Origin: Chloroflexota bacterium
GTDB lineage: Bacteria; Chloroflexota; Limnocylindria; QHBO01
Direction of reading: 5' to 3'
DNA length: 41,188 bases
Assembly (NCBI GenBank): GCA_013816405.1
Contig: JACDEL010000019.1
Span: 1 to 41,188, forward strand
Shown: positions 1 through 7,421 of the stretch, piece after piece
How positions within the stretch are numbered: the stretch's first letter is position 1
How the letters are laid out: each line of letters begins with the position of its first letter
Program-made: the position numbers and the translations under genes
The notes under the pieces: generated by a model
Databases searched by the model: none
What the model was told of the DNA's origin: nothing
The model's input: only the letters and a program-made list of their open reading frames with translations

Positions 1-395
1 CCGGCGCACGGCTGCGGGACGCGATCGATGCCATGGCCGGGCGCGTGGAGCGGGAGCAGCAGGTCAAGGTGGAGGCGATCGTCGTCGGCGACGCCGACCT
101 CGTCGAGCATGCCCGCGCCCTCGTCTCGGCGCTCGGTGAGGCAACGCTCAATGCCGCGAGGCACTCGGGCTCGACGGAGGTATCGGTCTATGTGGAGGTC
201 GAGGAAGACGCGATCAGCGCGTATGTGCGCGACCACGGGACCGGGTTCGACCCCGAAGCGGTTGCCACCGACCGGCGAGGGATCGCCGATTCGATCGTCG
301 GCCGCATGGAGCGCCACGGTGGGACGGCCCAGGTGAACAGCCACCCCGGCGCCGGGACCGAGGTCGTGATGCGCCTTCCCAGGAAGCCGGCATGA
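1..395 (+). CDS. Sensor histidine kinase, C-terminal ATPase part (partial)
   Basis: The gene enters from the left edge; the reading frame is open from base 3, so the ATG at 33 is internal. The visible part is a GHKL ATP-binding domain of the NarX/DesK (HisKA_3) type. An N box is seen in GEATLNAARHS, a G1 box in DHGTGFD, and a late G box in the GAGTEVVMRLP ending. The dimerisation/phospho-acceptor and sensor regions lie outside the window. It overlaps the next gene, a NarL-type response regulator, by 4 bases (ATGA), which fits a kinase-regulator pair acting in one signalling pathway. The stimulus cannot be told from this fragment. Confidence 0.85.
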   Translation, partial: GARLRDAIDAMAGRVEREQQVKVEAIVVGDADLVEHARALVSALGEATLNAARHSGSTEVSVYVEVEEDAISAYVRDHGTGFDPEAVATDRRGIADSIVGRMERHGGTAQVNSHPGAGTEVVMRLPRKPA

Positions 396-1051
396 CCGCC
401 CCCACTCGCGCCGCGGCGGGCGTCACCGTCTTCGTCGTCGACGACCACGAGCTCTTCCGCTCCGGCGTGCGTTCGGAGCTGAGCCGCACCTGCCGGATCG
501 TCGGCGACGCCGGGACCGTTGAGGAGGCCGTTGCGGGGATCGTGCGGGCCGATCCCGACGTGGTGCTGCTCGACGTCCACATGCCGGCCGGAGGGGGTCG
601 CGGAGTGATCGAGGGGGTTCGCTTGCAGGGCTCGAAGGCTCAGTTCCTGGCGCTTTCCGTTTCAGATGCAGCCGAGGATGTAATCGGCATCATCCGGGCT
701 GGCGCCCGCGGCTACGTCACCAAGTCGATCTCGGCAGATGAGCTGGTTGCCGCCGTGCACCGCGTCCACGACGGGGACGTCGTCTTTTCGCCGCGCCTGG
801 CGGGCTTCGTGCTTGATGCGTTCGCGGGCGAGTCTGATCAGCCGATCGACCCCGAGCTCGACCTCCTCACCGCCCGCGAGCGCGAGACCCTGCGCTTCAT
901 CGCGCGCGGCTACACCTACAAGGAGGTCGCATCCGAGCTGCACATCTCGGTCAAGACCGTTGAGACGCATGTCTCAGCCGTCCTGCGCAAGCTCCAGCTC
1001 TCGAACCGATACGAGCTGACTCGCTGGGCCTCCGACCGCCGCCTGGTCTAG
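392..1051 (+). CDS. NarL/FixJ-family response regulator
   Basis: A 219-residue DNA-binding response regulator. An N-terminal receiver domain shows the acidic pair DD (17-18), the phospho-acceptor Asp61 in VLLDVHMP and the conserved Lys111 in YVTKS. A LuxR-type helix-turn-helix follows at about 159-215 (LTARERETLRFIARG, then VSELH-like and VKTVETHVSAVLRKL). The kinase upstream would phosphorylate it and it would then control transcription; targets are unknown. Translation is coupled to the kinase by the ATGA overlap at 392. Its TAG stop interlocks with the stop of the convergent membrane protein gene (shared CTAG at 1048-1051). Confidence 0.92.
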   Translation: MTAPTRAAAGVTVFVVDDHELFRSGVRSELSRTCRIVGDAGTVEEAVAGIVRADPDVVLLDVHMPAGGGRGVIEGVRLQGSKAQFLALSVSDAAEDVIGIIRAGARGYVTKSISADELVAAVHRVHDGDVVFSPRLAGFVLDAFAGESDQPIDPELDLLTARERETLRFIARGYTYKEVASELHISVKTVETHVSAVLRKLQLSNRYELTRWASDRRLV

Positions 1052-1674
1052 GTCCCTACCTTCTCCGTCGAGCGGTCGAGCGCGCGTCGCATCACCAGGC
1101 CGGTCGTGATGAGGGCGTACAGGCCGGAGAGGCCGACCCAGATCGCCAGCGGCCAGCTCTCGGCGGCGATTCCGTCCGAAAGCCCGGGGAGGTTGCCGGC
1201 CACGATGAGCGCAAAAGCGACGAATCCGAACACGACCGCCGCCAGGGGCCAGCCGATCAGCTGCCTCGGGACGAGGAATGCGCCGAAGGCCGCGACCGCG
1301 AGGCCGATGAGCATGGCGAACAGCCCGGCCATGAGACCGACAAGCTCCGGCTCCGTGATCCCGAACCGCGAGATCTCCCATTGCTGGAGGACGACGTTCA
1401 GGATGGCGGAAAGCCCGATCCCGATCGCCAGGATGCCGATGCCGAGGGGGCGCGGCATGAGCCACGAGCCGAACGATAGGCGGGCGGCGACCAGCACGCC
1501 GAGCGCCGACAGGACTCCCCAGACCAGCGACCACGCGCCCATCTGGGCGAGGCGTGGCGCATCCCACACCAGCTGGATGCCGACGAGGAACGGCAGGACC
1601 GCGAAGAGCGACGCGACGAAACCGGTGAACGAGAGGGCAGCCCAGGTCAGGCTGCGACCCGGGGAGAGCGTCAT
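1048..1674 (-). CDS. Polytopic membrane protein of unknown function
   Basis: A 208-residue hydrophobic protein with about six predicted membrane spans, for example around residues 10-35, 45-65, 75-95, 108-132, 140-160 and 175-197, and a short charged tail (RRALDRSTEKVGT). I do not recognise a family. Its start overlaps the stop of the upstream SnoaL-like gene by 4 bases (ATGA read on the minus strand), so the two are probably co-translated from one mRNA. It is convergent with the response regulator, sharing a CTAG stop block. No catalytic motif is evident; it could be a small sensor, a scaffold or a transporter fragment. Confidence 0.75.
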   Translation of the reverse strand: MTLSPGRSLTWAALSFTGFVASLFAVLPFLVGIQLVWDAPRLAQMGAWSLVWGVLSALGVLVAARLSFGSWLMPRPLGIGILAIGIGLSAILNVVLQQWEISRFGITEPELVGLMAGLFAMLIGLAVAAFGAFLVPRQLIGWPLAAVVFGFVAFALIVAGNLPGLSDGIAAESWPLAIWVGLSGLYALITTGLVMRRALDRSTEKVGT

Positions 1675-2063
1675 GCGCCCTGGAAGAAGTCGTTGATGGC
1701 CGCGGTGTCGTCCGAGAACGCCCAGCGCTTGGTGATCTTCCCATCCTTCATGTGATAGATCTCGGCGACCTTGTAGTCAAAGGTCCGCCCATCCTTCGTT
1801 GCGTGTGCGTTCGCCAATACGACCGTGTGATCGTCGTTTGCGATCACGTCGTGAGCGTCTCCAGTAATTTCGTAGGGCGGAGGCGTGTCGCCACCCATCC
1901 CGAATCGTGCGGCCAGAGCCTCCTTGCCAATGATCGGCTCGGCGCGGCCAATCTCGTGCCATTCGATGTCGTCGGCGACCATGTCGGCCATGCCTTGGAC
2001 ATCACCGCTGTTGAAGCTCTCCGTCATCTTGCGAACCAGGGTGGCATTGGGGTGGTCGGTCAC
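1671..2063 (-). CDS. SnoaL-like (NTF2-fold) protein
   Basis: A 130-residue protein with the small alpha+beta cone layout of SnoaL/NTF2-like proteins. A helical start (LVRKMTESFNSGDVQGMADMVADDIEWHE) is followed by strands ending in IYHMKDGKITKRWAFSDD, the typical final hairpin of the family. Family members are hydrolases, isomerases, polyketide cyclases or non-catalytic binding proteins; no specific substrate can be assigned. The start is a GTG (CAC on the plus strand at 2061-2063) preceded by a strong AGGAGGAG ribosome binding site. A TATGAT box at 2096-2101 on the minus strand could be its -10. It is translationally coupled to the downstream membrane protein. Confidence 0.8.
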   Translation of the reverse strand: MTDHPNATLVRKMTESFNSGDVQGMADMVADDIEWHEIGRAEPIIGKEALAARFGMGGDTPPPYEITGDAHDVIANDDHTVVLANAHATKDGRTFDYKVAEIYHMKDGKITKRWAFSDDTAAINDFFQGA

Positions 2064-2095
2064 GGGGACTCCTCCTGTGGGGAACGTGGACCGAG

Positions 2096-2101
2096 ATCAT
2101 A
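2096..2101 (-). promoter_or_regulatory. -10 box for the SnoaL-like gene
   Basis: TATGAT on the minus strand, about 33 bases before the GTG start. It leaves room for a short leader containing the AGGAGGAG site. No convincing -35 is visible. Confidence 0.35.
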
Positions 2102-2158
2102 GTCGCCCGCCCCCAGAGCCGCGGCCGCCGCTGACAGTCCCAGACGAAGGGGCTGGAT

Positions 2159-2171
2159 GAGACCGAGTCTC
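2159..2171. promoter_or_regulatory. Candidate Zur operator (GAGAC-N3-GTCTC)
   Basis: A perfect 5-base inverted repeat with a 3-base spacer, followed directly by another GTCTC half-site. It sits where the -35 region of the Fur-family gene would lie, 10 bases upstream of its TAGTAT -10 box. Position alone suggests self-regulation of the zinc uptake operon by its first gene product. The sequence does not match the AT-rich Zur boxes of model bacteria. Confidence 0.4.
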
Positions 2172-2180
2172 GTCTCGTGC

Positions 2181-2186
2181 TAGTAT
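2181..2186 (+). promoter_or_regulatory. Leaderless promoter -10 of the zur-znu operon
   Basis: TAGTAT ends 6 bases before the ATG at 2193, so transcription should start at or next to the start codon. No Shine-Dalgarno site is present. Confidence 0.6.
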
Positions 2187-2192
2187 CGGGGC

Positions 2193-2636
2193 ATGGATCG
2201 AGCATCGCTGGCCGCAGGAGATCGGCTCGTCGCGGCAGGCGAGCGGGTCACCCGTCAGCGCCTCCAGGTTGCGAACGTGCTGGCCGCCGCCGGCCGTCAG
2301 CTGACCGCCGACCAGGTCTACGGCAGCCTTCGGCGGCAGGTGCCGAGCATCGGGCGTGCGACCGTCTTCCGTTCGCTTGAGACGCTCGTGGATGCCGGCC
2401 TCGCACGCCGCCTGGAGCTCGACGGACACGTCTACGCCTATGTCGCGTGCCTGCCGCAGCACCACCATCATCTCGCCTGCACGAACTGCGGCCGCGTGGA
2501 GGAGATCGACGAGGCCTACGTCCGCCCCATCGCAGACCGCCTGGAGCGTGACATGGGCTTCCAGGTTGACGACGCGCGTCTCGACTTCTACGGTCGGTGC
2601 GCCACCTGCCGGACGGAGGAGTCGCCCGCGTCATGA
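2193..2636 (+). CDS. zur: Fur-family metal regulator, probably zinc-responsive (Zur)
   Basis: A 147-residue Fur-fold repressor. The winged helix-turn-helix occupies about 15-85, with recognition helix IGRATVFRSLETL. The metal-sensing dimerisation half follows, with the His-rich run QHHHHLAC (89-96) and two Cys pairs, C96/C99 and C136/C139, that make the structural zinc site. Family members repress metal uptake genes when the metal is bound. Placement as first gene of a ZnuA-ZnuC-ZnuB operon makes zinc the most likely signal, though manganese or iron sensing is not excluded. The ATG is chosen because it lies 6 bases after a TAGTAT box (leaderless). The stop overlaps the znuA start by 4 bases (ATGA). 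Confidence 0.85.
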   Translation: MDRASLAAGDRLVAAGERVTRQRLQVANVLAAAGRQLTADQVYGSLRRQVPSIGRATVFRSLETLVDAGLARRLELDGHVYAYVACLPQHHHHLACTNCGRVEEIDEAYVRPIADRLERDMGFQVDDARLDFYGRCATCRTEESPAS

Positions 2637-3517
2637 GGAACCTCCTGGCCGCCGGCCTGCTCGCCCTTGCCCTCGTAGCCTGTTCGGGCCGCCCTTCCTC
2701 GTCCCCCTCATCCGCGCTTAGGGTGGTCACCACGACGACCGTCTTCGCGGACATCGTCCAGAAGGTCGGGGGGAGCCGCGTGGTCGCGACGTCGATCATC
2801 CCGCCGGGGGTCGGGCCCGAGGATTACGAACCGAAGCCCGATGATGCGGTCAAGCTGGCCGATGCCCAGCTGGTTGTCTCCAACGGGGTGGGCCTCGACA
2901 ACTTCCTCGACCACCTTCTCGCCTCCGGCACCGGCGGCGAGACGCAGCGACTGGTGCTCGGCGATGGCATCCCGACCATCACCGTCGACGGCGAACCGAA
3001 CCCGCACTTCTGGCTCGACCCGATGCTCGTTAAGCAGTTCTACCTGCCTGCGATCGTAACCAGCCTCTCGGCGATCGAGCCAGGCGGCCAGGCCCTCTAC
3101 CAGGCAAACGCCGATGACTACGCCGCCCAGCTCGACACGCTCGACGCGGAGCTGAAGGCCAGGATCGATGAGATCCCCGCCGCCAACCGCAGGCTCGTGA
3201 CATTCCACGATGCGTTCCCGTACTTCGCAAGGCACTTCGGCTTCGAGCTCATCGGCGTCATCCTCGCAAACGTCGGCCAGGATCCATCGGCTGCCGAGCT
3301 CGCGGCCCTCGTCGACAAGGTGAAGGCTGCGCACGTGAACGCGGTCTTCTCCGAGGCGCAGTTCAGTCCGCGGCTCTCGGAGACGCTCGCCTCGGAGGCG
3401 GGGATCACGCACGTGGTGACGACGCTCTACAACGACGCCCTCGGACCGCCTCCCGCGGACACCTACCTCGGCCTCATGCGATGGAACGTCGGTCAGATCG
3501 TTCCGGCATTGAAATGA
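2633..3517 (+). CDS. znuA: Zinc/manganese ABC transporter binding lipoprotein
   Basis: A 294-residue cluster A-I solute-binding protein. An N-terminal lipoprotein signal is seen (LLALALVAC, lipid-modified Cys near 16), then the ZnuA/TroA fold. Metal-ligand positions are visible at PHFWLDP, in FHDAFPYFARHFGF and at the C-terminal NDALG Asp. The first ligand loop, normally DPHxYEP, reads GPEDYEP, so the first His is Glu here, and there is no His-rich loop. The protein would capture zinc or manganese outside the membrane and hand it to ZnuB. The ATG at 2633 is preferred over an upstream start in the same frame because it begins the signal peptide and makes an ATGA overlap with the regulator gene. 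Confidence 0.88.
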   Translation: MRNLLAAGLLALALVACSGRPSSSPSSALRVVTTTTVFADIVQKVGGSRVVATSIIPPGVGPEDYEPKPDDAVKLADAQLVVSNGVGLDNFLDHLLASGTGGETQRLVLGDGIPTITVDGEPNPHFWLDPMLVKQFYLPAIVTSLSAIEPGGQALYQANADDYAAQLDTLDAELKARIDEIPAANRRLVTFHDAFPYFARHFGFELIGVILANVGQDPSAAELAALVDKVKAAHVNAVFSEAQFSPRLSETLASEAGITHVVTTLYNDALGPPPADTYLGLMRWNVGQIVPALK

Positions 3518-3527
3518 GCTCGGGCAG

Positions 3528-4394
3528 GTGACCCCATCAGTGACAAGCGCGCCGCCGCCTAGGCGTGCTGCCGCGCCGGCTGGCCCGATCGCGGTCGCCG
3601 TCGAAGGGGTGACGGTCGGCTACGATCACCGTCCGGCACTGACCGATGTCTCCCTCAGCGTCACCGCGGGATCGCTGCTGGCGGTGATCGGGCCAAACGG
3701 GGCCGGCAAGAGCACCCTGCTCAAGCTCATCGCGGGAATCATCAAGCCGTGGACCGGCCGGCTGACCGTCCTGGGCGGACCGCCCGGCTCGAGCGCCGGC
3801 AGGATCGCCTACCTGCCACAGGCGGAGGCCGTCGACTGGGAGTTCCCGGTCACCGTCGCCGAGGTGGTGATGATGGGCCGATACGGACGCCTCGGCTTCC
3901 TGCGCGAACCGCGACGGCGCGACCGCGAAGTGGTCGGCCAGGCGCTCGACAAGGTCGGGATGGGCGAGGCGACCGATCGGCAGATCGGCGCCCTCTCGGG
4001 CGGCCAGCGCCGTCGCGTCTTCCTGGCTCGCGCCATCGCCGCCGAGCCGGACCTCTACCTGCTGGACGAGCCGGTGACAGGCGTCGACGCCACGACCCAG
4101 GAGGACCTGATGGACGTCCTGGAGGGCGAGGCTCGGGCGGGCAAGACCGTGATCGCCACCACGCACGACCTCATCTGCGCCGCGCAGCGCTTCCACCAGG
4201 CAGCCTTCATCAATGGCCGGCTCGTTGCCGCGGGGCCTGCGAACCTGGTGCTCGATCAGCAGCTGCTGGCCGAGACGTACGGTGGCCACGTCCTGGTCCT
4301 GCCGGGAGACGGCGGCAGGGTCATCATCGATGACGCCCACCACCACGACCAGGCTCCCTCGGGGGAGCACCACTATCACGAGGACTCGCGCTGA
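3528..4394 (+). CDS. znuC: Zinc/manganese ABC transporter ATPase
   Basis: A 288-residue ABC ATPase. Walker A is GPNGAGKST (55-63), the Q-loop YLPQAE, the signature LSGGQ (156-160), Walker B LYLLDEP with the switch His in ATTHD. It powers uptake through ZnuB. The C-terminus (about 268-288) is rich in His, with DDAHHHD and GEHHYHED; tails like this occur in zinc transport systems and probably bind metal in the cytoplasm. The start is a GTG 10 bases after the znuA stop. The gene ends in TGATG, overlapping the permease start by one base. Confidence 0.92.
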   Translation: MTPSVTSAPPPRRAAAPAGPIAVAVEGVTVGYDHRPALTDVSLSVTAGSLLAVIGPNGAGKSTLLKLIAGIIKPWTGRLTVLGGPPGSSAGRIAYLPQAEAVDWEFPVTVAEVVMMGRYGRLGFLREPRRRDREVVGQALDKVGMGEATDRQIGALSGGQRRRVFLARAIAAEPDLYLLDEPVTGVDATTQEDLMDVLEGEARAGKTVIATTHDLICAAQRFHQAAFINGRLVAAGPANLVLDQQLLAETYGGHVLVLPGDGGRVIIDDAHHHDQAPSGEHHYHEDSR

Positions 4395-5257
4395 TGGACC
4401 CCGTCAGCTTCATCACCGACCCGCTGGCCTACGGTTTCATGCAGCGCGGCCTGGTCGCATCGGTCCTGGTCGGCATCGTCTGCGCGGTGATGGGCACCTT
4501 CGTCGTCCTGAAGGGCCTCGCCTTCATCGGTGATGCCGTCAGCCACGCCACGTTCCCCGGGCTAGTCATTGCCTACATCGTCGGTGCGCCGCTGTACATC
4601 GGCGGAGCGATTGCCGCCGTCGCGACCGCACTCGCCATCGGCCTGGTCTCACGCCGGGGAAGGCTGCGCTTCGACACCTCGGTGGGGGTGCTTTTCGCCG
4701 GAACCTTCGCCTTCGGCGTCCTCCTCTTCAGCACCATCAAGAACTACGTCGCCGACCTGCTCGGCTACCTGCTCGGCAACGTGCTCGGGATCAGAACGGC
4801 TGACCTGATCCAGCTCGCCATCCTTGGCGCGATCGTGCTTGCGGTCGTCCTCCTCATCCGCAAGGAGCTGCTGTTCGCGACCTTCGATCCGCTCGGCGCG
4901 GCGGCATCGGGGCTGCCGGTGGCGTTTCTGGAGTACCTGCTGCTGGCGCTCCTTGGGGTGACCATCGTGGTGAGCATCCAGGCGGTCGGGATCATCATGG
5001 TCGTGGCGATGCTGGTCACGCCATCGGCCACCGCCCAGCTGATCGTCGTCCGCTTCGGGCGAATGATGCTGATCGCCGTCGTGATCGCGGCGCTTTCCGC
5101 GGTCAGCGGGCTCTACCTCAGCTTCTACCTCAACCTCGCCTCGGGGGCCTCGATCGTCCTGATCGAGACGATCTTCTTCCTCGTGGCCCTGGTCCTGGGA
5201 CCGAGGACGGGGCTCCTCTCGCGCGCCCCGAGGGCCATCGGCCAGGGCGCGTCCTGA
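4394..5257 (+). CDS. znuB: Zinc/manganese ABC transporter permease
   Basis: A 287-residue ABC-3 family permease with about eight hydrophobic spans. Family hallmarks include GDAVSHATFPG near 50, VGVLFAGTFAFGVLL and the late VGIIMVVAMLVTPSATAQL. It forms the membrane channel of the ZnuABC importer. It is the last gene of the Fur-znuA-znuC-znuB operon, its start joined to znuC by TGATG. It is followed by a convergent small gene only 7 bases away, with no obvious terminator in between. Confidence 0.92.
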   Translation: MDPVSFITDPLAYGFMQRGLVASVLVGIVCAVMGTFVVLKGLAFIGDAVSHATFPGLVIAYIVGAPLYIGGAIAAVATALAIGLVSRRGRLRFDTSVGVLFAGTFAFGVLLFSTIKNYVADLLGYLLGNVLGIRTADLIQLAILGAIVLAVVLLIRKELLFATFDPLGAAASGLPVAFLEYLLLALLGVTIVVSIQAVGIIMVVAMLVTPSATAQLIVVRFGRMMLIAVVIAALSAVSGLYLSFYLNLASGASIVLIETIFFLVALVLGPRTGLLSRAPRAIGQGAS

Positions 5258-5264
5258 TCACCGC

Positions 5265-5492
5265 CTAGGCCGGTTCGACAGGCTCGTCCACAATAGGCTC
5301 TTCGACGCCCGCCTCTTCCCCGCCAGGATCGTCGCTGGTTGGCTCAGGCGCCGCTGGCTCATGGGCCCGTGGCTCGGGTGCCCGATCGGCAGCCTCGCGG
5401 GCCTTCAGCTCGGCGAGCAGGGCCTCACGGCGAGCTTCGGCCTGTGCATGCGCATCGGCCTCTTCGCGTTCCTGCTCGCCCCTGCGTCTCAT
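5265..5492 (-). CDS. Small charged coiled-coil-like protein
   Basis: A 75-residue protein not matched to any family I know. The first half is a highly charged helix with Ala/Glu/Arg heptad-like content (EQEREEADAHAQAEARR). The second half is a Pro/Glu-rich acidic tail (EEPIVDEPVEPA). Support for a real gene comes from a TAGACT box ending 9 bases before the ATG, the leaderless arrangement used by confirmed genes nearby, and from a snug fit between znuB and the next minus-strand gene. Composition alone could also arise by chance in GC-rich DNA. Confidence 0.5.
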   Translation of the reverse strand: MRRRGEQEREEADAHAQAEARREALLAELKAREAADRAPEPRAHEPAAPEPTSDDPGGEEAGVEEPIVDEPVEPA

Positions 5493-5501
5493 CTCGAGCG
5501 G

Positions 5502-5507
5502 AGTCTA
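5502..5507 (-). promoter_or_regulatory. Leaderless promoter -10 for the 75-residue protein
   Basis: TAGACT on the minus strand, 9 bases before the ATG. The same hexamer serves the HAD hydrolase gene at 29183-29188. Confidence 0.4.
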
Positions 5508-5523
5508 CGCCCGAGGCGCGGCC

Positions 5524-6009
5524 TCAGTAGCCCGGCGCGTTGTTGGGGCTCGCTGACGAAGTGGCGGCCTGACTGGCCGACGATTCGTCGACCGGCGCGA
5601 TGAACCACTTGCCACCGATCCCCTCGCCGTTCGCATCGCCCGCGGCCTTATCGCCGCTGTAGTAGTAGAGCGGCTGTCCGCCGTGGGTGATCTGCTTGCT
5701 GCCGTCATCGCGGGTCGTGGTCGCAAATGAGCCGCTGACGCCGTCACCGGCGTTCACCGACGAGCCATCGCCCAGGAATGGCGGCCACGGGTCGACACAG
5801 CCCGCGTTGCAGGTGCTGGTGCCGTCGGTATCGGCCTTGAAGATGTAGAGCGTCATGCCGCCAGCTCCCGCAAGTGCGTCACCGGCGTCGGTATGCGAGA
5901 CCGTGACGTCGATGCCAGCGGAGCTCGGCCCGGCGCTTCCCGCGCCCGTTCGGGGAGTGCATGCAGCGAGCAGCAGCAGGCCGACGGCGGTGATTGTGGC
6001 GAGGCGCAT
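5524..6009 (-). CDS. Secreted-repeat lipoprotein (PF03640 type)
   Basis: A 161-residue lipoprotein with signal LLLLAAC (Cys near 17). It has two copies of the short repeat known from the 'secreted repeat of unknown function' family: one with MTLYIFKADTDGTSTCNAGC and WPPFL, the second with PLYYYSGDKAAGDANGEG and KWFIAPVDE. Function in the family is unknown; members are exported and often sit near electron-transfer or sigma/anti-sigma genes. The ATG has a good AGGAGAAG site about 8 bases upstream. A Ser/Ala-rich tail ends the protein. Confidence 0.85.
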   Translation of the reverse strand: MRLATITAVGLLLLAACTPRTGAGSAGPSSAGIDVTVSHTDAGDALAGAGGMTLYIFKADTDGTSTCNAGCVDPWPPFLGDGSSVNAGDGVSGSFATTTRDDGSKQITHGGQPLYYYSGDKAAGDANGEGIGGKWFIAPVDESSASQAATSSASPNNAPGY

Positions 6010-6029
6010 CGGTTCTTCTCCTGGCGCAG

Positions 6030-6058
6030 ATTGAGTGACGAAGTTGCCCTCTTTTCAA
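6030..6058 (-). promoter_or_regulatory. Possible sigma70-like promoter of the repeat lipoprotein
   Basis: On the minus strand TTGAAA (6053-6058) and CTCAAT (6030-6035) are separated by 17 bases and would give a short leader holding the AGGAGAAG site. The -10 match is only partial. Confidence 0.3.
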
Positions 6059-6142
6059 GGTACGCTCGGCGTTACACCCCGGGGGTCGTCCGCCAAGTGG
6101 CCTACGGTACTTTCCCGTCATCGACATGGCCTGCGAGCTGGC

Positions 6143-6148
6143 TACGCT
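6143..6148 (+). promoter_or_regulatory. Leaderless promoter -10 of the zinc finger gene
   Basis: TACGCT ends 6 bases before the ATG at 6155. No ribosome binding site is present; this decides the start over an upstream in-frame ATG. Confidence 0.5.
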
Positions 6149-6154
6149 CGTCCA

Positions 6155-6814
6155 ATGCCAGTCTTTGAAAACGGATGGATCTGCCGCGAGTGCTGGTCCG
6201 CGAACCGAGAGCAGGATTCGCGCTGCTATCGCTGCCACGCGGTGCCCAAGCGCCGGGAGACGCCGGCGGCCTCGACCTTCTCGACGCCGGATGGGATGCC
6301 CAAGGAAGAGCGGAAGAAGGTAACCAGCCTGACCGGGACCCCGGCGGCGGCGAGGGTCGAGCCGATCCCCCCCGAGCCGGCTGTGCCGATCGCCCCCCGC
6401 GCGCCGCGTCGGCCCATCTTCATGCCGAAGCTCCGCGCCGCGAATGCGGCCGTTGCTCATGGGATCAGCCAGGCGAGGTGGCTCTTCCGAGTCGTCATGA
6501 ACGCCCCGGGCGCAGGCATCACCAGGCTGACGACCAGCGTCCGGAGCGGGACCAAGCGCGTCAGTGGTGCGGCTCGGGGCGCTGCTTCGCACAAGCGCGC
6601 CTGGCTGAGCGCGGCATGGATCATCTCCGCGTTCAGCTGCGCGCTGCTCTTCTCAGTAGCGCTCCGAGCTCCGCTAGCGGCGAGTCTGCTGGTGGTGGCC
6701 AGCGTGGCGATCTTCAGCGGGTTGACGTCAGCGATCACGACCGACATTTCGGAGCGCCAGGGTCGATCCACGGACAAGGTCCCGCCGCTCCTCCAGGAGC
6801 TCGACGAGGTCTAG
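6155..6814 (+). CDS. RanBP2-type zinc finger protein with C-terminal membrane hairpin
   Basis: A 219-residue protein. Residues 7-28 match the RanBP2 zinc finger closely: W8, C10-x2-C13, three residues to N17, six to C24, x2, C27. A Pro/Ala/basic linker follows. Near 150-195 there are two hydrophobic segments (WIISAFSCALLFSVAL and LAASLLVVASVAIFSG), so the finger probably faces the cytoplasm from the membrane. RanBP2 fingers bind proteins, ubiquitin or RNA in eukaryotes; in bacteria their role is mostly unknown. A start 120 bases upstream is possible but lacks support, while the ATG at 6155 follows a leaderless -10. A bidirectional terminator follows. Confidence 0.72.
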   Translation: MPVFENGWICRECWSANREQDSRCYRCHAVPKRRETPAASTFSTPDGMPKEERKKVTSLTGTPAAARVEPIPPEPAVPIAPRAPRRPIFMPKLRAANAAVAHGISQARWLFRVVMNAPGAGITRLTTSVRSGTKRVSGAARGAASHKRAWLSAAWIISAFSCALLFSVALRAPLAASLLVVASVAIFSGLTSAITTDISERQGRSTDKVPPLLQELDEV

Positions 6815-6846
6815 TAGGCGTCTCGGGCTCGCTGCCAACATCCATG

Positions 6847-6879
6847 ACACCCGCCGGGCATGTGCCGGGCGGGTGTTTC
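6847..6879. terminator. Bidirectional terminator between convergent genes
   Basis: ACACCCGCC (6847-6855) pairs perfectly with GGCGGGTGT (6868-6876), with an inner GGCA/TGCC pairing. It is followed by a short T run on the plus strand. It lies between the zinc finger gene and the cupredoxin gene. Confidence 0.7.
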
Positions 6880-6905
6880 CGATGGTCGCGACACCTGTCC
6901 GCCGA

Positions 6906-7385
6906 TCAGTTGACGGTGAAGTCGATGACCATCCCCTGCGACACGTGGCCCAGGATGTTGCAGATGATCGCGTAGTGCCCTGCGGCCAGCGTCGCGCTGA
7001 AGGTCCCTGACTTGCCAGCGGCTGTCTCCGGCACTTCGCCGACGGGGCTGAAGTCGTCCTCGACCACCACGCCATCGACGAGGGGCAGGTCCTTGGCCAG
7101 GGTATCGGTCTTCAGGATGACGAACTCATGGTCCATGGTGCCAGCGTTGGTGACGTTGAAGGTTACCGGCCCTGCGGGCGCCGAGCTGGCGCTCAGCGCA
7201 ATTGCGAACTCGGTGAGCGTCGCGGTGATCGTCGTCCCGGCCGGCGACGCGGTCGTGGCGGACGACGACGGCGCCGCGCCTGATGGCGATGCAGTTGCGC
7301 CGGGTGATGACGCAGTCGAGCCGCACGCTGCCAAGACGACAGCGAGCCCGATGACCGCGATCAAGGGGGCGTGGTTGATTTTCAC
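6906..7385 (-). CDS. Cupredoxin (blue copper) lipoprotein
   Basis: A 159-residue exported protein. Signal peptide with lipobox LAAC (Cys21), a low-complexity Ser/Ala/Pro/Thr linker to about 50, then a plastocyanin/sulfocyanin-like domain. All four type I copper ligands are visible: His86 in MDHEF, Cys142, His147 and Met152 in the spacing C-x4-H-x4-M. It probably carries electrons at the outer membrane face, in respiration or copper handling. The start is a GTG with only a weak GAGG upstream. Its partner oxidase is not in the window. It is divergent from the FMN reductase gene across a 189-base region with repeats. Confidence 0.87.
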   Translation of the reverse strand: MKINHAPLIAVIGLAVVLAACGSTASSPGATASPSGAAPSSSATTASPAGTTITATLTEFAIALSASSAPAGPVTFNVTNAGTMDHEFVILKTDTLAKDLPLVDGVVVEDDFSPVGEVPETAAGKSGTFSATLAAGHYAIICNILGHVSQGMVIDFTVN

Positions 7386-7421
7386 GGGGGTTTGCCTCAG
7401 CTAACGGATGGCGTGGACCGC

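Noticed and set aside
2193-2636. Iron-type Fur assignment for the regulator
   Set aside because: Direct coupling to a ZnuA-ZnuC-ZnuB importer makes zinc (or manganese) sensing more likely than iron; sequence alone does not settle it.
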